A stretch of 64,000 nucleotides of DNA from Bradyrhizobium macuxiense (lineage in GTDB: Bacteria > Pseudomonadota > Alphaproteobacteria > Rhizobiales > Xanthobacteraceae), in contig NZ_VITY01000001.1 in assembly GCF_007993935.1 (NCBI RefSeq), positions 620,001-684,000 on the forward strand, in the 5' to 3' direction. A program made the translations under genes and the position numbers. Position 1 is the first letter of the stretch. Each line of letters starts with the position of its first letter. The notes beneath the pieces are model-generated. The model was not told where the DNA came from and made no database searches. It saw nothing but the letters and a program-made list of their open reading frames with translations. Shown piece after piece: positions 24,307-32,207 of this stretch.

Positions 24307-25566
24307 TCACCTTGCATTCGCCGGTGCGTGCACCGGCCACAGGTCAGCGCGCCAGTGCAGCGCGATCGCGAGCATGGCGATGAAACCGGCGGCAGCGAGC
24401 AGCGTGCCGGTCGCGGTGTAGCCGATCAGATCGATCAGGCTGCCGGCGGCGAGCAGGCCGAGCGGCAGGCCGTAGATCACCATCATCCGCACGCCCATCA
24501 CGCGGCCGCGCAGATGCGCGCTGGCGTTGCGCATCAGCATCACCGCGGCCGAGATCATCGACATGCTCTGCGCGATGCCGGCCAGCACCAGGCAGGCCAT
24601 CGCCACCGGCATGGTCCGGAGCTCGACGAACGCCAGGAGCATCGCGTACCAGGCGAGCGTCGCGCCGATCAGGAGCCGCGCAATGCGCACGCCGCCGGCC
24701 ATGCTGAGCGTGATCGAGCCGATCAGCGAGCCGACCGCAAAGCTCGCGGAGAGATAGCCGAGCCCGGTCTGGTCGGTATGGAAGATGTCGCGCGCGACGT
24801 ACGGCAGCAGGCCGTTGGTCAGCGGAAACGCGGTGAGATTGGCGAGGAAGGCGACGCACAGCGCGGCGCGCATCCCCGGCCCGCTCCAGGCATAGACGAT
24901 GCCCTCCTTGAGGTCGCGCAGCAGTTTCGAGCCCGGCAGGTCGATATCAGACTGATCGGCTGCGACGTGCGATTTCGGCCGGCCCATGCAGAGCATCAGG
25001 ACGGCGGCGATGAAATAGAAGCTGGCGATCCCTACATAGACATAGCCGATGCCGAGCGCGGCGAACAATCCCGCCCCGGTCAAGGCGCCGGCGATGCGCG
25101 CCGAGTCCTGCGTGGTGCGCGCCAGGCTGATGGCGCCGACCAGCTGCTCCGGCGGCATGATGTCGGCGAGCAGCGCGCCGCGCACGCCGAGATCCGACGG
25201 GCGGATCAGCCCCATGACCGCGACGATGATCATGACGTTCAAGGGCGCGAGATGCCCTGTCAGCGCCAGCGTCATGATGGTCCCGGCGAGCGCCGTATAG
25301 GCAAAGCGCATCACGGCGAGCAGATCGCGATGCCCCATGCGGTCGCCGATCATGCCGACGACCGGCGCGACCAGGGTGCCGACATATTGCAGCGAAGCGA
25401 GCACGGTCAGCAGCAGCACCGACCCGGTCTCGACCATGATGTACCAGCCGAGCACCAGCGTCTCGACCTCGAACGCCCAGGAGGTGAGCAGATCGGACGG
25501 CCATTGGAAGCGATAGCTGCGGATGCGAAACGGTGCGAGCGCGGAGGTCCGCGTGGTCCCGCTCAC
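24307..25566 (-). CDS. MFS transporter (MFS_3/EntS-like)
   Basis: 419 residues from a GTG start; about 12 membrane helices, opening with FRIRSYRFQWPSDLLTSWAF, typical for this subgroup, and with loop motif GMIGDRMGHRD between helices 2 and 3. Such proteins are proton-driven exporters of siderophores, drugs or metabolites. No ATG gives a sensible N-terminus: an ATG 141 bases further upstream would add a polar, non-family leader, so the GTG is inferred without a clear ribosome site. The gene ends beside a truncated palindromic repeat. Confidence 0.78.
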   Translation of the reverse strand: MSGTTRTSALAPFRIRSYRFQWPSDLLTSWAFEVETLVLGWYIMVETGSVLLLTVLASLQYVGTLVAPVVGMIGDRMGHRDLLAVMRFAYTALAGTIMTLALTGHLAPLNVMIIVAVMGLIRPSDLGVRGALLADIMPPEQLVGAISLARTTQDSARIAGALTGAGLFAALGIGYVYVGIASFYFIAAVLMLCMGRPKSHVAADQSDIDLPGSKLLRDLKEGIVYAWSGPGMRAALCVAFLANLTAFPLTNGLLPYVARDIFHTDQTGLGYLSASFAVGSLIGSITLSMAGGVRIARLLIGATLAWYAMLLAFVELRTMPVAMACLVLAGIAQSMSMISAAVMLMRNASAHLRGRVMGVRMMVIYGLPLGLLAAGSLIDLIGYTATGTLLAAAGFIAMLAIALHWRADLWPVHAPANAR

Positions 25567-25819
25567 GACGCGATGACGCGTGTCACGGCGTGTCCTGCCC
25601 TTTTCTTGGTTCTTCTGGGTCTTGATTGCGGATGTTGATTCTCTTGGGAAATTCCCTGTTCCGGAGCGTAGCGCCGACGGTATCCGTGTCAATCGAAGCG
25701 ACCGCATGCGGCCATGCGCGGTGGTAGCGGCGTGCTGCACTGCCCACCAGCGCGCTGCCGGACCATCCGCCCCGTGAGACGATGTGCTACAATGCCGGTC
25801 CGAGACCGCGGAGGATACC

Positions 25820-25987
25820 ATGACAGCCTTCGAAGTTTTCGCGATCTACGTGACGCCCTTTGTGATCATCGGGATCGCAATCAAGCTGCTGATGAAGCGT
25901 TACGCCGTCGATCTGCCCGACGTGCAGAAGCAGGCGGGCTCCGCACCGAAGCGGCGATTTCTGCTCGGCGCCTGGCGGTCGGATTAG
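25820..25987 (+). CDS. Small single-pass membrane protein, unknown function
   Basis: 55 residues. GGAGGA stands six bases before the ATG, the best ribosome site among the small genes here. MTAFEVFAIYVTPFVIIGIAIKLLM is one membrane helix with the N-terminus likely outside, followed by a basic cytoplasmic tail (KRYAVDLPDVQKQ ... KRRFLLGAWRSD). An ATG 36 bases earlier is less likely. No family is recognised. Confidence 0.65.
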   Translation: MTAFEVFAIYVTPFVIIGIAIKLLMKRYAVDLPDVQKQAGSAPKRRFLLGAWRSD

Positions 25988-26098
25988 GGCACGAAGTCGA
26001 GCGCTGGAGGCCCCGCTCCGATTTACAAGGCTCCAGCCACGGCGTAGCGCTGCATCCTTGAACCTGTTTTGGATCGCCCCTGAGGAGGAAGTGACAGC

Positions 26099-26611
26099 GT
26101 GCCTGGCCCGGAAAGCCTTCCAATCGACCAGATCTACGTTCCCTTGAAGAAGAGGAAGAACCTTAGGCTTGAGGTCGTTCAAGAGATCGCGGCCAGCATT
26201 CTGGAAATTGGACAACAAGTCCCGATTCTCGTTCGGCCGGATGAGAGCCGGCTCGTCTTGCTCGAGGGATTGCATCGGCTCGAGGCCTGCAAAGCGCTGG
26301 GCGAGACCACGATCATCGGAGTGCTGGGTTCGGCAGAGACTGCTCACCACAAGGCGCTGCTATCCGACACCGCTGAAACCGAGGCAGAGCGGGACAAGAT
26401 GGCGCGATTGAAAAAGCTGCGCCTCGAAAAGGAAGCTGCGGATAGATCGACCGCATCCGCGACGCCAATCGTGGAAACCAAGTCGGCTGAGCTTCGGTCA
26501 GCTCGTTCCGGCAAGAGCATCGGACGGCGGTCGTCGGGCGATCAAGGATCGAAAACGAAAACCCTGTCGGAATGGATCACGCAACAAAAGCGCGACGGTG
26601 GCCGCTATTGA
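26099..26611 (+). CDS. Stand-alone ParB-like N-terminal domain protein
   Basis: 170 residues from a GTG start, with GAGGAGGAA about eight bases upstream. Residues 7-75 match the ParB/sulfiredoxin-like fold: LPIDQIYVPLKKRKN, LGQQ-type VPILVRPDESRLVLLEGLHRLEACKALG, in which EGLHRLEA replaces the GERRxRA (CTP-binding) box of true ParB. There is no HTH; the C-terminal 90 residues are charged and low in complexity. No ParA partner or parS-like site is adjacent. Base composition is visibly less GC-rich than flanking genes, a possible sign of acquisition. Confidence 0.72.
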   Translation: MPGPESLPIDQIYVPLKKRKNLRLEVVQEIAASILEIGQQVPILVRPDESRLVLLEGLHRLEACKALGETTIIGVLGSAETAHHKALLSDTAETEAERDKMARLKKLRLEKEAADRSTASATPIVETKSAELRSARSGKSIGRRSSGDQGSKTKTLSEWITQQKRDGGRY

Positions 26612-26648
26612 TTGCCGGCTCGTGTGTGCCGGCCATGCGCTCCAGCGT

Positions 26649-26777
26649 CTAGGACCCCCGCGCGCATTCAGGCAGTCCAGCCTGCCGCAGCGCGCCCTTC
26701 ATCTTGTCAATGTATTCTGGCTGGAAGCAATACATGCGGTAAAAGGCCGTCAGCGTCTCACAGAGTATGCAACACAT
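26649..26777 (-). CDS. Candidate small protein (42 residues), unknown
   Basis: The frame reads MCCILCETLTAFYRMYCFQP then EYIDKMKGALRQAGLPECARGS, with five cysteines and amphipathic helical character. The ATG lies seven bases from the end of a palindromic repeat, whose arm provides an AGGGA at nine bases. A second in-frame ATG at 26735 would give a 28-residue product. It could equally be a decayed gene remnant. No family is recognised. Confidence 0.33.
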   Translation of the reverse strand: MCCILCETLTAFYRMYCFQPEYIDKMKGALRQAGLPECARGS

Positions 26778-26783
26778 TCGGTG

Positions 26784-26903
26784 TCGTCCCTGCGAAAGCA
26801 GGGACCCATAACCACTAATGGTTGTTGGTGCACGATGCCGGAACGACGAGTCCGTTTAACTACACCCGCCGCGGCGTATGGGTCCCTGCTTTCGCAGGGA
26901 CGA
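26784..26903. repeat. Palindromic repeat, TCGTCCCTGCGAAAGCAGGG family
   Basis: Near-perfect 27-base arms: TCGTCCCTGCGAAAGCAGGG-ACCCATA and its complement at the far end, each containing its own hairpin CCCTGCGAAAGCAGGG. The middle holds CACTAATGGTTGTTGGTG. The 434-base space between the ParB-like gene and the thiolase gene contains this repeat, the candidate small gene and the operator palindrome. Confidence 0.9.
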
Positions 26904-26989
26904 CAGCGGAAATCGCGGCAAAGCATCCCGCCATCAACTCATGCGAACACGACATTTTGTCATGGGAGCCGCGGTTGCATTTTTTGCGT

Positions 26990-27010
26990 TGCATCATATG
27001 ATGCATATAA
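26990..27010. promoter_or_regulatory. Operator-like site 3, perfect palindrome before the thiolase gene
   Basis: TGCATCATATGATGCA (26990-27005) is a perfect 16-base palindrome, continued by TATAA. Its right half plus RTAAT is shared with the site in the thioesterase/crotonase gap, and ATCATATRAT with the site upstream of the TetR gene. It lies about 40 bases before the thiolase start. Confidence 0.6.
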
Positions 27011-27045
27011 TCCAATCAGATTCCCGCATGGAACGGAGTTCCGCC

Positions 27046-28242
27046 ATGGCAACCAGCACCGATCCCGTCGTCATCCTCTCCGCCGCCCGCACCCCGCTCG
27101 GCCGCTTCATGGGCGAGCTGACGCCGCTCGCCGCCCACAAGCTCGGCTCGCACGTGATCGGCGCGGCGCTGGAGCGCGCGAAACTCGCGCCTGAGCGGAT
27201 CGACGAGGTGTTCATGGGCAATGTGCTGCCCGCCGGCCAGGGTCAGGCCCCGGCCCGCCAGGCCGCGCGCGGCGCGGGGCTGCCGGATGGCACCGGCGCC
27301 ACCACCGTCAACAAGGTCTGCGGCTCCGGCATGAAGGCGACCATGCTGGCCCACGACATCATCAAGGCGGGCTCGGCCGAGATCGTGCTGTCCGGCGGCA
27401 TGGAGAGCATGAGCAACGCGCCGTATCTGCTGCAGAAGGCGCGCGGCGGCTATCGCGCCGGCCACGACCGCATCATCGACCACATGATGATGGACGGGCT
27501 CGAGGACGCCTATGAGACTGGCCGCTCGATGGGCGATTTCGGCGAGGCCACCGCGGAGGCCTATCAGTTCACCCGCGCCGACCAGGACGCTTTCGCGATG
27601 GAGACGCTGAGCCGCGCCCGCAAGGCGGTCGAGAGCGGCGCCTTCAAGGCCGAAATCGCGCCGATCACGCTCACCGAGAAAGCCGGTCCGCGCATCATCG
27701 CCAATGACGAGCACCCGCTGAAGGTCGATCCGGCAAAGATCCCCGGCCTGAAGCCGGCGTTCCGCGCCAACGGCACGATCACCCCGGCCGCCTCCTCGGC
27801 CAATGCCGACGGCGCCGCGGCGCTGATCCTGGCAAAGCGCTCGCTCGCGGATCGCGACGGGTTGCCGGTGCTGGCCGAGATCAAGGGCCACGCCACCCAC
27901 AGCCAGGAGCCGCAGTGGTTCACCACCGCGCCGATCCCGGCGATCCGAAAACTGCTCGACAAGGTCGGCTGGAGTGTCGGCGATGTCGACCTGTTCGAGA
28001 TCAACGAGGCGTTCGCAGTCGTCGCGATGGCGGCGCAGCGCGACCTCGGCATCCCCAGAGACCGGCTCAACATCAACGGCGGCGCCTGCGCGCTCGGCCA
28101 TCCGATCGGCGCCACCGGCGCGCGGCTGATCGTGACGCTGCTGCACGCGCTGGAAGCACAGAACCTGAAGCGCGGCGTCGCCGCACTGTGCATCGGCGGC
28201 GGCGAAGCCACCGCCATCGCGGTCGAGCGGGTGACGCACTGA
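27046..28242 (+). CDS. Acetyl-CoA C-acyltransferase (thiolase)
   Basis: 398 residues with all catalytic parts: Cys92 in NKVCGSGMKA, NEAFAV, His in CALGHPIGATGA and the second Cys in LCIGGG. It performs thiolytic cleavage of 3-ketoacyl-CoA, or condensation of two acetyl-CoA to acetoacetyl-CoA. The start with GGAG eight bases upstream is preferred over an ATG 18 bases earlier. The operator-like palindrome upstream links it to the TetR/thioesterase/crotonase group 6.5 kb away. Confidence 0.93.
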   Translation: MATSTDPVVILSAARTPLGRFMGELTPLAAHKLGSHVIGAALERAKLAPERIDEVFMGNVLPAGQGQAPARQAARGAGLPDGTGATTVNKVCGSGMKATMLAHDIIKAGSAEIVLSGGMESMSNAPYLLQKARGGYRAGHDRIIDHMMMDGLEDAYETGRSMGDFGEATAEAYQFTRADQDAFAMETLSRARKAVESGAFKAEIAPITLTEKAGPRIIANDEHPLKVDPAKIPGLKPAFRANGTITPAASSANADGAAALILAKRSLADRDGLPVLAEIKGHATHSQEPQWFTTAPIPAIRKLLDKVGWSVGDVDLFEINEAFAVVAMAAQRDLGIPRDRLNINGGACALGHPIGATGARLIVTLLHALEAQNLKRGVAALCIGGGEATAIAVERVTH

Positions 28243-28255
28243 GCAGTTGCGTCCG

Positions 28256-28372
28256 CGTCATTGCGAGCACAGCGACTTGTCCGCCGAAGCCTTGGCGAAG
28301 GCGGAAGCAATCCATCGATCCGCATATGCGGAGCCATGGATTGCTTCGTCGCTATCGCTCCTCGCAATGACG
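28256..28372. repeat. Palindromic repeat, CGTCATTGCGAG family, with a different left-arm insert
   Basis: Outer arms as at 4679, but after CGTCATTGCGAG comes a hairpin insert of about 38 bases with GTCCGCCGAAGCC / TTGGCGAAGGCGGA. The right arm is slightly extended (CGTCGCTATCGCTCC). Confidence 0.87.
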
Positions 28373-28532
28373 GAACTACGGATATTCGTCGCATCTCGAA
28401 TGCCCCCAAAAGAGGCGACGACGCATCATGCCGATGTCCGAAAACGAGGGAACTTCGCCATTTTAGACATGGCCACGCCGTGCCATATTGCGCATCACGA
28501 ATAGAACCTCATTGCATTTGATCTGGACCACA

Positions 28533-29831
28533 ATGATCTCGAACTGGCTTGCTTCCGCCCTCGCCCGCCGCAACGTCCACTATGGCTGGGTGATGGTCGC
28601 CGTGACCTTCCTGGCCGCGCTGATCTCGGCCGGCACTGTCGGTGCGCCCGGCGTCTTCATCGTGCCGCTGCAGAAGGAGTTCGGCTGGTCCACCGCCGAG
28701 ATCTCCTCGGCGCTGTCGATCCGCTTCATCCTGTTCGGGCTGATGGCGCCGTTCGCCGCCGCGCTGATGAACCGCTACGGCCTGCGCAACGTGACGCTGG
28801 CGGCGCAGCTGATCGTGGTCTCCGGCCTTGTCGCGTCGCTGGCGATGACGCAGGTCTGGCAGCTCATCCTGCTGTGGGGCGTTGTGATCGGGATCGGCAC
28901 CGGCATGACGGCGCTGGTGCTCGGCGCGACCATTGCCACGCGCTGGTTCGTGGCGCGGCGCGGCCTCGTGATCGGCATGCTCACCGCGAGCGTCGCGACC
29001 GGGCAGCTCGCCTTCCTGCCGCTGCTCGCCACCATCACGGAGCGCTATGGCTGGCGCGTCGCGCTCGGCTTCGTCTGCGTCATGCTCGGCATCGCCGCCT
29101 TTGCGGTGCTGATGCTAATGCGCGACCGGCCGAGCGATGTCGGCCTGCGTCCGTTCGGCGACAAGGGCACCGCCCCGCTTCCCGCGCCACCGCCGGCCAA
29201 CGCGCCGATCATGGCGGCCGCGCTCGGCACGCTGCGCGACTCATCGAAATCGTCGGTGTTCTGGATCCTGTTCGCGACTTTCTTCGTCTGCGGCGCCTCG
29301 ACCAACGGCCTGGTCCAGGTCCATCTGATCCCGATGTGTCTCGATTTCGGCATCCCTCAGGTGCAGGCCGCGAGCCTGCTCGCCGCGATGGGCATCTTCG
29401 ATTTCTTCGGCACCATCATCTCGGGCTGGCTGTCGGACCGTTACGACAACCGCTATCTCTTGTTCTGGTACTACGGCCTGCGCGGCCTGTCGCTGCTGTA
29501 CCTGCCCTACTCCGATTTCACGTTCTACGGCCTGTCGCTGTTCGCGATGTTCTACGGGCTCGACTGGATCGCGACCGTGCCGCCGACGGTGCGCCTCACC
29601 GCGCAGCGCTTCGGTGCCGAGCGCGCCAATCTGGTGTTCGGCTGGATCTTCGCCGGCCACCAGCTCGGCGCCGGGGCGGCCGCGTTCGGCGCCGGCGTAT
29701 CGCGCACGGTCTATTCCAGCTATCTGCCGGCATTCTTCATCGCCGGCGCGCTGTGTGTCTTCGCGGCGGTGATCACGCTCGCGATCGCGCGGCCGAAGCC
29801 GGTAGCAGAGCCGAAGCCGGCGGCGGCCTGA
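28533..29831 (+). CDS. MFS transporter, oxalate/formate antiporter-like
   Basis: 432 residues, 12 predicted helices. The start region ARRNVHYGWVMVAVTFLAAL and EFGWSTAEISSALSIRF match the monocarboxylate/OFA subgroup, which moves small carboxylates across the inner membrane. An ATG 45 bases earlier is possible. It lies between the thiolase and acetoacetate decarboxylase genes, so a keto acid or related carboxylate is a reasonable but unproven substrate. Confidence 0.85.
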   Translation: MISNWLASALARRNVHYGWVMVAVTFLAALISAGTVGAPGVFIVPLQKEFGWSTAEISSALSIRFILFGLMAPFAAALMNRYGLRNVTLAAQLIVVSGLVASLAMTQVWQLILLWGVVIGIGTGMTALVLGATIATRWFVARRGLVIGMLTASVATGQLAFLPLLATITERYGWRVALGFVCVMLGIAAFAVLMLMRDRPSDVGLRPFGDKGTAPLPAPPPANAPIMAAALGTLRDSSKSSVFWILFATFFVCGASTNGLVQVHLIPMCLDFGIPQVQAASLLAAMGIFDFFGTIISGWLSDRYDNRYLLFWYYGLRGLSLLYLPYSDFTFYGLSLFAMFYGLDWIATVPPTVRLTAQRFGAERANLVFGWIFAGHQLGAGAAAFGAGVSRTVYSSYLPAFFIAGALCVFAAVITLAIARPKPVAEPKPAAA

Positions 29832-29868
29832 GGCAGCTGCCCGCGCTGGTCTGTGTCGGCGACAGCCG

Positions 29869-30654
29869 CTACTCCGCCGCGAGGCCGGTCGGCGCAGCCG
29901 CTTCGACTGCTTCCTTGTTGTAGTCGTGCACGACGCGGCCGAACGGCAGCGTCAGGTCGGCGATGTAGTGATGCGCGCCGACCACGCGCTTGACCGGGAA
30001 GTCGGCGACCGGCGCGTTGACGTGCGGCACGAGATGCAGGCGGCCCGGCCCGATCCACGATCCCTTGACGACGATGTCGGTCAGGTTGATCGCGACCAGC
30101 TGGCAGACCTCGAGATGACCGTCGACGCCCGGGATCATCTTCAGATTGACTTGCGTCTTCGACAGCGTGGCGCGGGTGACGTCGCCGTTGCCCGCCATGC
30201 TCTCGTGCTTGTAGCCCATCGTGCCCATCGCGACGAGCTGGCCGGCATATTCCAGCGTTCCGGTCAGGGTGTCCTTGACGATCTCGAGCTTGGGATGGGC
30301 GTACTTCTTCGGAAAGCCCCAGATCTCGCGGCCGGCCGCGATCGGCGGATCATCGTCGAGATACATCTGGCAGACGAAGTTGACCTCCTCGCCGCGCAGC
30401 CGCGCGGGGATCACCAGGCCGGACTCGGTGTAGCTGCCGAAGCCGGAGCTGTCGGGCATCTTGATCCATTCGTAATGCACGATCGCCTGCTCGATCGGCT
30501 CCAGCGGCTCAGGCAGGCCGGCGCGGATCAATTCCGGATCGGTCTCATAGGTGATGACGAGGAATTCGCGATCGATGAAGCGGTAGGGACCGGCGGGATA
30601 GCTCGGACCGGCGGCCGGCATGGACGGAAGCTTGAGCAGATCTTCCCTGCGCAT
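29869..30654 (-). CDS. adc: Acetoacetate decarboxylase
   Basis: 261 residues. GREIWGFPKKYAH places the Schiff-base lysine at Lys116, with Lys117 next to it as in the clostridial enzyme, where the neighbour lowers the pKa; the catalytic Arg/Glu region MPDSSGFGSYTESGLVIPARL is also kept. It decarboxylates acetoacetate to acetone. The AACCCC before the ATG gives no strong ribosome site, but no better start exists. Convergent with the MFS gene; the thiolase upstream could supply acetoacetyl units. Confidence 0.88.
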   Translation of the reverse strand: MRREDLLKLPSMPAAGPSYPAGPYRFIDREFLVITYETDPELIRAGLPEPLEPIEQAIVHYEWIKMPDSSGFGSYTESGLVIPARLRGEEVNFVCQMYLDDDPPIAAGREIWGFPKKYAHPKLEIVKDTLTGTLEYAGQLVAMGTMGYKHESMAGNGDVTRATLSKTQVNLKMIPGVDGHLEVCQLVAINLTDIVVKGSWIGPGRLHLVPHVNAPVADFPVKRVVGAHHYIADLTLPFGRVVHDYNKEAVEAAAPTGLAAE

Positions 30655-30897
30655 CGCAATAACCCCCTGTTTGCAAAGTTTGCGCGGAGGCTAGCGGCCG
30701 AGATTGACAGCGATATGAGGGATTTCCGTCAGGGGCATGACCTCGGTTACGCTTGTGTGACCCGCTTTTGCCTGATGAGGCCAATGCTAACCGTGCAGGC
30801 AGGCATGGCGGATGCGCCGTGCGCCGGCGCGACGCTTGTCATCACCGCGTCATCGGCGCCCTGAATTCTCGCCGCGAATTTTTTTGGAGTGTCTGAT

Positions 30898-32061
30898 ATG
30901 GACGCGCGTACCCCTCATGTCGACGATATCGAGCACGCAACGCCCGGCTGGCGTCCCGCGGGATGCGATCGCGTGGCGCTGGTGCTGCAGGGCGGCGGCG
31001 CGCTCGGCGCCTATCAGGCCGGCGTCTACCAGGCGCTGCATGAGTGCAACATCGAGCCCGACTGGGTCTGCGGCGTTTCGATCGGCGCGATCAACTCGGC
31101 GATCATCGCCGGCAATCCGCCCGACAAGCGGCTGGAGCGGTTGCACACATTCTGGGATCGCATCACCAGCCGCAAGATCTGGCACTACACGCCTGACGGC
31201 GACATCTTCCGCAAGGCGCGCAACTTCACCAGCTCGTGGCTGACGACGACGCTGGGGCAGCCCGGCTTCTTCACCCCGCATCAGACCAATCCGTGGTTCA
31301 GCCCGGCCGGCGCCCGCACCGCCACCAGCTATTACGACACGACGCCCTTGCGTGAATCGCTGCTCGAACTGGTCGATTTCGACCGCATCAATTCCAAGAA
31401 GATGCGCTTTGCGGTCGGCGCGGTGAACGTGCTGTCCGGCAACTTCATCTATTTCGACAACGCCCATGACGAGATCATCCCCGAGCACATAATGGCGAGC
31501 GGCGCGCTGCCGCCGGCGCTGCCGATGGTGAAGGTCGGCACCGATCACTTCTGGGACGGCGGCATCGTCTCCAACACGCCGCTGCAGCATCTGCTCGACC
31601 AGGAAGACAACATGAATTCGCTGGTGTTCCAGGTCGATTTGTTCTCGGCGCGCGGCGCGCTGCCGCGCGACATCCAGGACGTGATGGCCCGCCACAAGGA
31701 CATCATGTATTCGTCGCGCACGCGCTACAACACCGACGTCTACCGCAAGACCTACAATCTGCGCACCGCCCTGCACAACGCGCTGGGAAAGATTCCGGAC
31801 GAGCAGCTCTCGGACGACGAGCGTCAGCTCAAGAAGGCCAACAGCCGGCTGCCCGGCATCACGCTGCTGCAGCTGATCTATCAGCAGAAGGCCTATGAGG
31901 GCGACGCCAAGGACCACGAATTCTCCGGCACCTCGATGCGCGAGCACTGGGCGAGCGGACACGAGGACACCAAGCGTTCGCTGAAGCGCCGCGAATGGAT
32001 CAAGATGCCCGAGAACGGCATGGGCATCGTGATCCACGACGTGCATCGCGAGGCGGAGTAG
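30898..32061 (+). CDS. Patatin-like phospholipase with C-terminal DUF3734-type region
   Basis: 387 residues. Oxyanion loop QGGGALGAYQAGVYQAL (31-47), nucleophile Ser61 in GVSIGAIN and the dyad aspartate in WDGGIVSN; the second half resembles DUF3734. It should hydrolyse acyl esters of lipids, and related proteins are linked to polyhydroxybutyrate granules. The ATG with GGAG eight bases upstream is chosen over a GTG nine bases earlier. No signal peptide, so the site of action is cytoplasmic. Confidence 0.87.
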   Translation: MDARTPHVDDIEHATPGWRPAGCDRVALVLQGGGALGAYQAGVYQALHECNIEPDWVCGVSIGAINSAIIAGNPPDKRLERLHTFWDRITSRKIWHYTPDGDIFRKARNFTSSWLTTTLGQPGFFTPHQTNPWFSPAGARTATSYYDTTPLRESLLELVDFDRINSKKMRFAVGAVNVLSGNFIYFDNAHDEIIPEHIMASGALPPALPMVKVGTDHFWDGGIVSNTPLQHLLDQEDNMNSLVFQVDLFSARGALPRDIQDVMARHKDIMYSSRTRYNTDVYRKTYNLRTALHNALGKIPDEQLSDDERQLKKANSRLPGITLLQLIYQQKAYEGDAKDHEFSGTSMREHWASGHEDTKRSLKRREWIKMPENGMGIVIHDVHREAE

Positions 32062-32080
32062 GAGTGGTCGTCTCTTCCGC

Positions 32081-32195
32081 CGTCATTGCGAGCGAAGCGA
32101 AGCAATCCATGTCACCGCTTGCGGAGATATGGATTGCTTCGTCACTTCAGCGCAAAATTGCTTTGCAATTTTGTCGCGAGCTCCTCGCAATGACG
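32081..32195. repeat. Palindromic repeat, CGTCATTGCGAG family, with AT-rich nested hairpin
   Basis: Outer arms as at 4679. The right arm carries an insert with GCAAAATTGC-TTT-GCAATTTTGTCGC, a third type of inserted hairpin at the same tip position. It separates convergent genes. Confidence 0.88.
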
Positions 32196-32207
32196 GCTAG
32201 ATGAGTC

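Noticed and set aside
25567..25821. Upstream extension of the EntS-like MFS gene to the first ATG
   Set aside because: The extra 85 residues are polar, rich in Arg and Ser and unlike the family; the GTG at 25566 gives a normal N-terminus.
26598..27045. Frame running through the palindromic repeat into the thiolase region
   Set aside because: It reads through both repeat arms and the operator; composition is repeat-like and the ribosome site for the thiolase lies at 27046.
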